Below, in pieces: positions 27,102 through 35,302 of a stretch of DNA of 64,000 nucleotides. A program made the position numbers and the translations under genes. Every line of letters starts with the position of its first letter. The first letter of the stretch is position 1. Origin of the DNA: an uncultured Verrucomicrobiota bacterium (lineage in GTDB: Bacteria; Verrucomicrobiota; Verrucomicrobiia; Opitutales; Opitutaceae). The stretch is taken from assembly GCA_913058185.1 (NCBI GenBank), contig CAJXQX010000009.1, positions 1 to 64,000 on the forward strand, in the 5' to 3' direction. Below the pieces are notes generated by a model. It was not told the origin of the DNA. It saw only the letters and a program-made list of their open reading frames with translations, and did not search any database.

Positions 27102-27110
27102 GTCTCAAGC

Positions 27111-27143
27111 CTACTCGCTACCCACTACTCGCCACTCACTACT
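27111..27143. repeat. Right heptad arm of the four-helix-bundle element
   Basis: Reverse complement reads AGTAGTG, AGTGGCG, AGTAGTG, GGTAGCG, AGTAG. It matches the left arm at 25 of 33 positions and ends 10 bases before the pheT start. Confidence 0.8.
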
Positions 27144-27153
27144 TTTCCAACAA

Positions 27154-29607
27154 ATGAAAATTTCCCGCAATTGGCTGCAAGACTACGTCGACCTCACCGG
27201 TCTGACGGACGAACAGATTTCTGAAGCGATAACCTTCCTCGGCTTCGAGGTTGAGGGCATCGAATCGACCGGAGCTCCTCAACTCGAGAACGTCGTGGTC
27301 GGTGAAATCCTCACGCGTGACCAACATCCCAACGCCGATCGGCTTTCGATTTGTAGCGTTGGAGTCGGCGAGGCAAACGGTGACACCAAACGGATCGTTT
27401 GTGGCGCCCAGAATTATAAAGTCGGTGACCGGGTGCCGGTGGCCCTAATCGGTGCCGTGCTCCCGGGTGATTTCAAAATCAAGCCGTCCAAAATTCGGGG
27501 TGAGGCTTCCGAAGGCATGATGTGTTCCGGCAAGGAACTCCAGATTGGTGAGGACCACTCGGGTCTGATGCTTTTGGCGGATCGTCCGGAAGTGGGCACA
27601 CCGATCAATGCCGCGCTGCCCGCCGGAGACATCGTCTTCGATATCGAGATCACGCCCAACCGTCCTGACTGCCAAAGTCACCTCGGCGTGGCCCGTGAAC
27701 TTGCGGCGTGGTTCCGTCGGGAACTGCGTTACCCCTCAACCGCTCCCGCCGCGGCTGCCGCTGCCCGGCCGGATCTATTTAAGGATCTGCGCGTCGATCA
27801 CGACGAGGATTGCCCGCTCTACACTGCTTCGGTGATTTCCGGGGTGAAGGTCGGCCCGAGTCCGGATTGGATGCAGCAACGTCTATCCGCAGTCGGCGTG
27901 CGCCCGATCAACAACCTCGTGGATATCGGCAACTACGTGATGCTCGAATACGGGCAGCCCATGCACGCCTTTGACGCGAATAAACTTGGCGGATCCTCGA
28001 TTATTGTTCGTCGCGCGACTGAGGGCGAAACGCTGGTCACGCTGGACGAGAAGGAACGCAAACTGACCACCGATATGCTCGTCATCGCTGACGCTGAAAA
28101 ACCCGTTGTGGTGGCCGGTATCATGGGCGGCGAGAATTCTGGAGTCGACGCAAGCACGACCGACCTCGTTCTCGAGGTAGCCGTGTTTCGGCGTTTCTCC
28201 ATTCGCGCCACTTCACGTGCTCTCGGACTCAGTTCAGATTCTTCCTACCGCTTCGAACGGGGGATCGATGCCCATGCCGTGCCCGAAGCGACCAGTCGTG
28301 CCATTGCGCTGATTTTGGAAACTGCCGGTGGCACACTCTGTGGTTCGACCCAACGCATCGGTAGCGATGTCTCGTGGGAACGCGAAGTCGCCGTCATCCC
28401 CGCTTGGGTGCGCTCCCGTTTGGGCTTTGAAATAGTCGATGCAGACCAGCGCAGCGCCTTGGAGGCATTGGATTTGCTGATCGTGCGCGAAGAAGAGGGA
28501 GACGCTGGCGTCGAATGGACGGTGCGGATTCCGAGTTGGCGTAGCGATTTGGATCGTCCGATCGATCTGGTGGAGGAGATCTTGCGCGTGCATGGCACCG
28601 CAAAAATTCCGGCGACTACCGTAACGGGACCGGGCCTATTGGCCAAAGATGATCCTATCGCAGAATTCAATCGTCGCGTTGGTGCTTATCTCATTGGCCA
28701 GAATTTTAATGAATGCGTGACTTATTCTTTGCGATCGTCCGCTGAAATCTCGACCTGGTCAGGAAATGCTGCGGTTCAACCACTCGCTTTGGACAACCCC
28801 TTTGTAGAGGATCAATCGCACCTGCGTTCGTCCATGGTTAGTGGTTTACTCGATACGCTTAAACTTAACCAATCTCGTGGAAACGCGGTATCGCGTTTGT
28901 TTGAAACCGGTCGCGTTTTCATTCCGCAAAAAGACGGAGTGGTGGAATGTGCTGCAGTTGGATTTGTGATCGCGACCGATGGCGCTCCGGCGTGGAAAGA
29001 GCGCGAATCGAGCGACTTCTATACGACCAAACGATTGGTGGAAACTTTAGCTGACAACGCGGGCGTAGATCTGGCCCGCCAGCCTCACTTGGCCGACGAT
29101 AGTCCGGCTAGTTCCGGTTGGCAGGATGCGCAGCACACCTTGCAGGGTGATATGCGTTACGGTTGGACCGCCCGGTTCGGCATGCTTGATCTCGCCGGAC
29201 TCAAATCGCGTGGCATTGAAGGAAAAGTCTTGGCTGGAATTTTCGCAATTCTGCCCGAACGGCTGAAGGGCGGCGGAAAGCGCAAACGTTTCCAACCGTT
29301 CTCTCTTCAACCCGCCGCCTTGCGCGACGTGGCACTGATCGTGCCGCAAAGCGCCACGGCCGGCGAGGTGCTCAAGGACCTTTCCAAATTCGCGCGTGAT
29401 GTGACGCCCAAGTCATTTGCGCTTGAAGACGTGAACCTGTTCGATGTTTACGAAGGAAAGGGGTTGCCGGAAGGCGCCAAGAGCCTCGCGTTTTCTCTGC
29501 GCTTCCGCGCCGCGGATCGCACCTTGAAGGACGCTGAGGTCAACCAGACCTTCAACGCGTTACTCGAGAAGATTTCCGCCAAAGAGGGTTACGAGATTAG
29601 GCAATAA
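27154..29607 (+). CDS. pheT: Phenylalanyl-tRNA synthetase beta subunit
   Basis: 817 residues. Domains in order: N-terminal KISRNWLQDYVDL, an EMAP-type tRNA-binding domain (about 40-150; ILTRDQHPNADRLSICSVG, MMCSGKELQIGEDHSGL), B3/B4 editing domain (about 210-380; RPINNLVDIGNYVMLEYGQP, MGGENSGVDASTTD), B5, the inactive class II core and a C-terminal anticodon-binding FDX-ACB domain ending in RAADRTLKDAEVNQTFNALL. Length is typical of bacterial PheT. It provides editing and tRNA binding for the PheST enzyme. Confidence 0.97.
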   Translation: MKISRNWLQDYVDLTGLTDEQISEAITFLGFEVEGIESTGAPQLENVVVGEILTRDQHPNADRLSICSVGVGEANGDTKRIVCGAQNYKVGDRVPVALIGAVLPGDFKIKPSKIRGEASEGMMCSGKELQIGEDHSGLMLLADRPEVGTPINAALPAGDIVFDIEITPNRPDCQSHLGVARELAAWFRRELRYPSTAPAAAAAARPDLFKDLRVDHDEDCPLYTASVISGVKVGPSPDWMQQRLSAVGVRPINNLVDIGNYVMLEYGQPMHAFDANKLGGSSIIVRRATEGETLVTLDEKERKLTTDMLVIADAEKPVVVAGIMGGENSGVDASTTDLVLEVAVFRRFSIRATSRALGLSSDSSYRFERGIDAHAVPEATSRAIALILETAGGTLCGSTQRIGSDVSWEREVAVIPAWVRSRLGFEIVDADQRSALEALDLLIVREEEGDAGVEWTVRIPSWRSDLDRPIDLVEEILRVHGTAKIPATTVTGPGLLAKDDPIAEFNRRVGAYLIGQNFNECVTYSLRSSAEISTWSGNAAVQPLALDNPFVEDQSHLRSSMVSGLLDTLKLNQSRGNAVSRLFETGRVFIPQKDGVVECAAVGFVIATDGAPAWKERESSDFYTTKRLVETLADNAGVDLARQPHLADDSPASSGWQDAQHTLQGDMRYGWTARFGMLDLAGLKSRGIEGKVLAGIFAILPERLKGGGKRKRFQPFSLQPAALRDVALIVPQSATAGEVLKDLSKFARDVTPKSFALEDVNLFDVYEGKGLPEGAKSLAFSLRFRAADRTLKDAEVNQTFNALLEKISAKEGYEIRQ

Positions 29608-29637
29608 GCGAACGCTGCTTTCGACTTGTTGCCGCCT

Positions 29638-29702
29638 GTCGGGCCTAAAGCCCGACCCACCGTTGGCGCGTCCTGCAGAGTGGGTCGGGCTTTACGCCCG
29701 AC
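29638..29702. repeat. Long hairpin between convergent genes
   Basis: 23-base arms (29638-29660 and 29680-29702) with one mismatch, built of GTCGGGC and GCCCGAC units, separated by 19 bases. It lies between the ends of pheT and the minus-strand DUF1592 gene, so it may act as a two-way terminator. Its composite structure (each arm is itself a short palindrome) is repeat-like. Confidence 0.75.
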
Positions 29703-29703
29703 A

Positions 29704-32274
29704 TCACTGGACCGGGGTTTGAGCTAGAACCGCTGTAGCCTCGGGTAGATCGAGGCGTTCTTCGCGAAAAAGTGGGCTGTCGATAACCGCGGCGATGGTG
29801 TCGATGATGCGATATTCCTGCTCGGCGGAGCGCTGCACCAATTTCTCAATTTCCCAGTAGTTGTCGGGTTCGACTCCATTGGCGTAGGTCAGTAATTTGG
29901 TCACGAAGCAGCGTACGAATCGGTGCCGATTGGTCGGCGTCTTCATCAGTTGGCGATACTCGACGATGTTGTTGTAAGACTCCCCGTTGCGGAACTTCTC
30001 CGTGGCATCGATAGGCAGAGGTTTGTTCAGCCAAGGTTTGGGTAGGGGAGGTAGGCCCAAATCCGCGAGCCGTTTGTCTTCCTCGGCGATGCGTTGCAGC
30101 TCTTCTCGGCCCGGACGCTTGGCAATCTGCATCGTGTAGGCTTCACGCCATCCGCCTTGAGGATCGAAGTTTTCGAAGGCGTAGCCGTAGGGATCAATCG
30201 TGCGATGGCAGGAAGCACAGGTTTCGTCCGCGGTGTGGGCGGCCAAGATCTCCTTGATGGTTTTGGCCTGCCGCACGTCAGGTTCGGTGATGACTACGTC
30301 TGCTGGGGGTGGGTTGGGGTGGATGCCGAGTAGGTTTTCCATCACGTAGATGGCGCGATGGATGGGCGACGTGCCCAAGCTGTCGGCGGTGAGGGTGAGA
30401 AAGGCTCCCATGCCCAAAATACCTCCCCGTCTACCATCGGCGAAGGTGTAGTGTCGCAGGACTGAATCCTGCGGCACACCATCGACGTCATAGATCTTGG
30501 CCAGATCGGCGTTGATAAACGAATAATCCGCCTCGAGAAATTCGGTGATGGGCAGGTTGTTTTCCACCACGTGGCGGAAAAAACGCACCGCTTCGGCGGA
30601 CATGTCACCACTCAGTCGCTTGCGATCGAAGAGGGGGAAATGATCTGGATCGGGCGCCATGAAATTGATGCGGTCCAACTGCAGCCAGGCTTTCGGAAAC
30701 GCCTCCATAAAGGGGGTGGCATGGCCGGACTCAAACTTACGTCCGACCACGTCGCGCACGGCCGCATAGTCTTTCAAGAGATCTTTCGCCGCCACCTGTC
30801 GCAGGCCGGCGTCGGGCGTCGTGCTCTGTAGAAAGTAGCTGAACTTCGCCGCGAATCGATCAGCGGGACTCAATTCAGGGGCGTTGAGCAACAAAAACGA
30901 CGGAGAAACCATCACGGCAACGATCCCCTCTTTGAGGGCACCGATGGTGCCCAGCTTCGGTGCCTGCGATTCCACGAGTTTCACCAGCGGTGCGAGTTCA
31001 CCCCGTTTCACTTCTCGTCGCCACGCGCGTTCCGCAATCGGTCGTAAAATCTCTTCGGCGTTGCCGACTTGGGGTTCGGATCCGAGGAGTTGTTGTTGGC
31101 GCGTCGCCGGCCACTCCGAATAGTAGGGGCCTTCGACTTCGGCATCGAACAAACGCGGTCGGGGGCCCTGCCAATAATTCACCCAATGCACCCAATGACT
31201 GGGGGCGGTGCTGCGAAATTTGGCCAATGGGACTTCGTCGCGAATGACACGAGCGTGCAGCTCGGGGTTGTGTTTCTCGAGGTAGTCGTGGGCGATACGG
31301 AATTGGAATTTGAAGTTACCGTTGGCGAGAATTCGGAGGCCATCGGTGGGGTAGCTGAGCTGGACCCGTGTCCCGGCGACCAGCCATTCGTCCAGCGCGA
31401 TTTCGAACACCTCGTTGTCGGGTAGATCGAAGTCGCGAATGCGATCACCCAGGTGCACGCGCAGGCGAATCGGATCGGCGTGGTAGGTGCCCGTCGCGGC
31501 TTCGTCATAGATGGCTCGATCGATTGCCGTGCCGCGGATCTTAATCCGGTAGTTGCCGCTGGTTGGGACGGTTTCGAAGTTGTCGAAATAGATCCGTTTG
31601 CGCATGTCGATGATATCAACGCTGTCGAATTTGCGGTGAGCATCCTCGAATCGGTCGTTGCCGCGTGAGCCGACAAATTCCATCCGCTGGGCCGGAACTC
31701 TGAATCTTTGAACCGCGGGTTGGACCCCCTCAAAAATGACTCCGTTCACGACTTTGCGTAGCGATTCGATGTATTGTTCGATATGAAATTCACTTATCCC
31801 CAACGAATCACCATGGGTGTCGAATCCAGCGAATAACGTGTCACCCAGCAGGTTGGCCGTAGGCTGATGGGTGCCGACATCCTCGATCAGGAGGACGTCC
31901 CGGATACTGTTGGTCAATTCGCGGTTGTTGAGGCGGCGGGGAGGGACGTATGGAGCGGGTTGGCCGCGTTCGTGAAACAGGCGCAAGGTGTCCTCGAGGA
32001 AATTGACCAAGGCGGCGCGCTCTGTTTCCGTGATGTCGACTTCATCGACCGGCGGCATTTCCCCGGAAGCCACAAAATCGAAACTGTCTTCCCAGAAAAA
32101 TACGTTGTCCTCAGTCGGGCCGGTGCCGAGATCGGTGAGACTGAACTCGCCTTTGAGGTCGTCGTCGTTGTGGCATTCTGAACAATGCTGCTCCAGCACA
32201 TTGGGCTCCGCCCAACCGATCGAAGCAGCGATCGCCCAAAGGCCCAGTTTACCGGTCAGTTCGGCCTTACCCAT
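29704..32274 (-). CDS. Secreted planctomycete-type cytochrome (DUF1592 family), second copy
   Basis: 856 residues with a short signal-like N-terminus (KAELTGKLGLWAIAASIGWA). Haem site CSECH in the N-terminal PSCyt1 module (HCSECHNDDDLKGEFSLTDL) and CASCH followed by RTIDPYGYAFENFDPQGGWR in the DUF1588 region. After the second site it has an insertion of roughly 40 residues (KRPGREELQRIAEEDKRLAD and following) absent from the copy at 2532-5027. The C-terminus fits DUF1585. Its start codon overlaps the last 8 bases of the upstream DUF1552 gene, implying coupled translation and a joint periplasmic role. Confidence 0.88.
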   Translation of the reverse strand: MGKAELTGKLGLWAIAASIGWAEPNVLEQHCSECHNDDDLKGEFSLTDLGTGPTEDNVFFWEDSFDFVASGEMPPVDEVDITETERAALVNFLEDTLRLFHERGQPAPYVPPRRLNNRELTNSIRDVLLIEDVGTHQPTANLLGDTLFAGFDTHGDSLGISEFHIEQYIESLRKVVNGVIFEGVQPAVQRFRVPAQRMEFVGSRGNDRFEDAHRKFDSVDIIDMRKRIYFDNFETVPTSGNYRIKIRGTAIDRAIYDEAATGTYHADPIRLRVHLGDRIRDFDLPDNEVFEIALDEWLVAGTRVQLSYPTDGLRILANGNFKFQFRIAHDYLEKHNPELHARVIRDEVPLAKFRSTAPSHWVHWVNYWQGPRPRLFDAEVEGPYYSEWPATRQQQLLGSEPQVGNAEEILRPIAERAWRREVKRGELAPLVKLVESQAPKLGTIGALKEGIVAVMVSPSFLLLNAPELSPADRFAAKFSYFLQSTTPDAGLRQVAAKDLLKDYAAVRDVVGRKFESGHATPFMEAFPKAWLQLDRINFMAPDPDHFPLFDRKRLSGDMSAEAVRFFRHVVENNLPITEFLEADYSFINADLAKIYDVDGVPQDSVLRHYTFADGRRGGILGMGAFLTLTADSLGTSPIHRAIYVMENLLGIHPNPPPADVVITEPDVRQAKTIKEILAAHTADETCASCHRTIDPYGYAFENFDPQGGWREAYTMQIAKRPGREELQRIAEEDKRLADLGLPPLPKPWLNKPLPIDATEKFRNGESYNNIVEYRQLMKTPTNRHRFVRCFVTKLLTYANGVEPDNYWEIEKLVQRSAEQEYRIIDTIAAVIDSPLFREERLDLPEATAVLAQTPVQ

Positions 32275-33520
32275 GAGCGAGATCGAAAGAGCCTTGGCTC
32301 GTGTTGAAAATGTCTTTTTCGATGCCGAAGCGCTGTTGGATGGTCACGAATAGATTACACAGCGGCATGTTATTGCCATCGGTGCCGCGACCATTGACGT
32401 GACCCCGATGTTTGAAGCCGCCACCCGCTACCATGATGGGAAGGTTACGGTTTGAGTGGGTGCCACCGTAGCCCATGCCACTGCCGAATAGCACGACGGT
32501 GTGGTCGAGTAGCGTGCCCTCGGTGTTCGGTTCCTGGATGGCATCGAGTTTTTGGAGACAGCGCGATAACTGGGCGATCTGGAACGATTCGATGTTCACC
32601 AGTTCCTTGATGATTTCGGGTTTTTTACCGTTGTGAGTGCAGGCGTGATAACCGCGGGTCACACCATCGACGTCGGTGTAACTCAATTGGTTGGGGAACG
32701 CGATGGTGGCGACGCGAGTGAGGTCAGTTTCGAAGGCGTAACCGATCATGTCGAAGATGGCGTTATAACGATTTTCGACCGTAACTTCGTAGTCCTTGAA
32801 GTGCTCGGAAATATCGTAGGTCGGCTTGTTGCGATCCATCCAGTTTTCCCGATCAGCAAAGGTGCCTTCGAGTTCACGCACCGACGTTTCATATTGCTCC
32901 AAACGAACACGGTCGGCGGTCGTGCCATTGCGGCGTAACGAATAGAGTTGGTCCGATACGGTGTCGAGAATGCTGCCGTTGCGTTCGATGAGTTCACGGC
33001 GGGTTTTCCGCTCGGAAGCCGACAGGTTCAGGAAGAGGTGATCGAAGAGCTTTTGGGGATCGGTGAAGGGTTTTATTTCCACGCCGTTCGAATTCCAACT
33101 CATCCGGATACCGCGTTCGAGGGCGGCGTTGATGGCAGGGAAACGGACGCGGGAACCGGTGCGGCGAGCGATCAGGTTGTCGATGGAGATGTTCTTTTCC
33201 GGATAGGCCGCTGCGGTCTCAGGCAGAATACCGTTGAGGAAAGACAACTCCCGTCCGTGGCCACTCACCATTCCGTGATCCGTGTGAGAGATAACGGTCA
33301 TCCGGCGACGCAGCCATTCCAGTGACTTGAGCGTTTCGGGGAAAATGAAATCCTGACCAAAAGTCTTGGGAAAAAAGTTATCCGGGTGCATGCCCAACGG
33401 GTTGCCGACCACGAGGAACCGCGTGGGCGTCGGAGATCCGATGGCTCCGAAAGACTCGAGTAAGGGCAGGGAGAGGGCGCCACCGACTCCTTTTAGAAAG
33501 GTGCGACGATTGATCTTCAT
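32267..33520 (-). CDS. Tat-exported DUF1552 family protein, second copy
   Basis: 417 residues. The twin-arginine signal is RRTFLKGVGGALSLPLLES (Arg pair at residues 5-6). Family segments include GIRMSWNSNGVEIKPF, ERNGSILDTVSDQLYSL and LLDHTVVLFGSGMGYGGTHS, closely parallel to the copy at 5035-6342. It is the first gene of the second DUF1552/DUF1592 operon. Conserved pairing at two loci argues that the two products act together. Confidence 0.88.
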   Translation of the reverse strand: MKINRRTFLKGVGGALSLPLLESFGAIGSPTPTRFLVVGNPLGMHPDNFFPKTFGQDFIFPETLKSLEWLRRRMTVISHTDHGMVSGHGRELSFLNGILPETAAAYPEKNISIDNLIARRTGSRVRFPAINAALERGIRMSWNSNGVEIKPFTDPQKLFDHLFLNLSASERKTRRELIERNGSILDTVSDQLYSLRRNGTTADRVRLEQYETSVRELEGTFADRENWMDRNKPTYDISEHFKDYEVTVENRYNAIFDMIGYAFETDLTRVATIAFPNQLSYTDVDGVTRGYHACTHNGKKPEIIKELVNIESFQIAQLSRCLQKLDAIQEPNTEGTLLDHTVVLFGSGMGYGGTHSNRNLPIMVAGGGFKHRGHVNGRGTDGNNMPLCNLFVTIQQRFGIEKDIFNTSQGSFDLAHG

Positions 33521-33688
33521 AGTGGGGTATAGGGGAGAGGATATATAAACGGAGGCAGGATGCGATCCAGCAGTTTAAGATATCCAAAAACGTAATCAGC
33601 GTCACCGGGGTGGTGGCCGTGGAATCAGCTGATCAAACGCGGCAATAAATCGGGATAAGCCTACCCCGGCTTGTTTCCTGAGGTGGAA

Positions 33689-34768
33689 TTACCGGCGAAC
33701 GCGGGCGTTGCCCTCCCAGATGCTCCAGACCTGTTCTTCGTCCGCGGGCTGGCCGTAGTCCGTGAGCTGAGTGGTGGCGAGCGCGCCCGTGGCCCAGCCG
33801 AACTGGATCCATTTTTCTGGTTCCCAGCCCTTGAGCAGGGCATAGAGCAGACCGCCGACGAAGCCGTCACCACCGCCGATGCGGTCGAGCACCGTGATCT
33901 GACGAGGCTCAACGACGTGGAAATTATCGCCTTTTGACATGATGGCACCCCACCGGTGGCTGTTGGAGTTTTCCACTTCTCGGAGGGTGGTCGCGAACAC
34001 CTCAGTGTTCGGGAACGCTTTCTTCGCGTTCTCGATCATGCCCTTGAAGCCGTCGATCTTCGCGCCGATACCCTGACCGCCTTCGTCGGGACCTTCGATG
34101 CCGAGGCAGAGTTGGAAGTCTTCCTCGTTACCCACCAGAACATCGGAAATGCTAGCGATCTCGGTAAAGATGGCCTTGAGCTCCTCTTCGCGGCCCGTCC
34201 AGAAGGAAGCGCGATGGTTGAGGTCGAACGAGATCACGGTGCCGTGCTTCTTCGCCGCACGAGCAAGTTCGAGACAGAATTTGCCCGTGTCGGGAGAAAG
34301 CGCGCCAATGAGGCCGGAGAGATGTAAGGCTTGAACGCCTTCTTCACCGAAAATACGGTCTAGGTCGAAGTCGGCTACATTGAGGAGACGACCTACTTCG
34401 CCGGCGCGGTCGTTATGCACCCGGGGACCGCGGGAACCGAAGCCGCTGTCCGCGAGGTTGAACTGGTGGCGGTAGCCCCAAGCGTCACCTTGCTCGATTT
34501 CACGGCCTTCATAGTCCATGTGCCGGCGAGCCAAGTCGTCTTTGATGAAACGAGCTACGGGGCTGCCCTTGACGAAGTTAGTCAGAACTTTGACCGGGAG
34601 ACCGAGGAACGAGGAAACGCTCGCCACGTTGGTCTCGGCGCTCGTGCCCTGCATTTTGAACGTGTCGCTACAGTGGAAAGCTTGGCCGTTTTGGGGCGTT
34701 AAGCGGACACCTATACTCGTGGGGACGACTAAGGAATATTTGTAGTCCTGACGAAGTTGGATACTCAT
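33689..34768 (-). CDS. PfkB-family sugar kinase, KDG-kinase-like
   Basis: 359 residues of the ribokinase fold. N-terminal substrate-binding features include CSDTFKMQGTSAETNVASVS. The ATP/anion-hole motif reads DRIGGGDGFVGGLLYAL, with the catalytic Asp near residue 301. The family consensus GAGDAF is here GGGDGF. SFDLNHRASFW and VGNEEDFQLCLG fit 2-keto-3-deoxygluconate kinases and related enzymes. It probably phosphorylates a sugar acid or ketose in the cytoplasm; the substrate is uncertain. It is a single-gene unit, divergent from gatC across a 238-base spacer. Confidence 0.85.
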   Translation of the reverse strand: MSIQLRQDYKYSLVVPTSIGVRLTPQNGQAFHCSDTFKMQGTSAETNVASVSSFLGLPVKVLTNFVKGSPVARFIKDDLARRHMDYEGREIEQGDAWGYRHQFNLADSGFGSRGPRVHNDRAGEVGRLLNVADFDLDRIFGEEGVQALHLSGLIGALSPDTGKFCLELARAAKKHGTVISFDLNHRASFWTGREEELKAIFTEIASISDVLVGNEEDFQLCLGIEGPDEGGQGIGAKIDGFKGMIENAKKAFPNTEVFATTLREVENSNSHRWGAIMSKGDNFHVVEPRQITVLDRIGGGDGFVGGLLYALLKGWEPEKWIQFGWATGALATTQLTDYGQPADEEQVWSIWEGNARVRR

Positions 34769-34862
34769 GGTAATGGGTTAAGTTGCGGCGATAGGCCGAA
34801 GGGGAGGAGATTAGTTACCGCTAAGATTAACGGTAAGAAAAGAATGGAAAGATGATAAGGGG

Positions 34863-34876
34863 TTAATAATTATTAA
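34863..34876. promoter_or_regulatory. Perfect AT palindrome TTAATAATTATTAA
   Basis: A 14-base perfect palindrome, 95 bases upstream of the PfkB kinase start and about 130 upstream of gatC. It could be an operator for the kinase gene; AT-richness alone could also produce it. Confidence 0.35.
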
Positions 34877-35006
34877 TCGTCAACTCCGGCGGGTCCAAAT
34901 TTGCAATATTGTCTCTCTGAACGAATCCGGTAACGTCGGGGTTTGTTTTGTCGGTTGCCATTACCCGCGCTTCAAATTTCAACGGTCGTCCTTATTGTCA
35001 AAAATC

Positions 35007-35297
35007 ATGTCCAACACTCCCGACCTCAATATTGACCGCGTGGCGGAACTAGCGCGCATTGCGCTCACCCCCGAAGAGAAAACCGCCTATGCCGCCCAGT
35101 TAGGTGAAGTGCTCAAACATGTCGAACAACTGAAGCAGGTGAATGTGGATGGGGTGGAGCCGACGGCGCATGCCTTCTCGGTGGAGAATGTCTGGGCTGA
35201 CGACGTTGCCCAGACGGGTCTATCCGCGGAAGATGCCCTTCGTAATGCGCCTGCTCAGCGGCAGGGCATGATCGCGGTGCCTAAAGTTGTCGATTAA
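35007..35297 (+). CDS. gatC: Asp/Glu-tRNA amidotransferase subunit C
   Basis: 96 residues from the ATG at 35007; a TTG four codons upstream is the alternative. DRVAELARIALTPEEKTAYA, LGEVLKHVEQLKQVNVDGVEP and the C-terminal QRQGMIAVPKVVD are typical of GatC, which stabilises the GatA-GatB complex. It is followed 5 bases later by gatA. Confidence 0.96.
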   Translation: MSNTPDLNIDRVAELARIALTPEEKTAYAAQLGEVLKHVEQLKQVNVDGVEPTAHAFSVENVWADDVAQTGLSAEDALRNAPAQRQGMIAVPKVVD

Positions 35298-35302
35298 GCA
35301 CC

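Noticed and set aside
29638-29702. The long hairpin after pheT as a small RNA gene
   Set aside because: It is a near-perfect palindrome between convergent genes, better explained as a repeat or bidirectional terminator.
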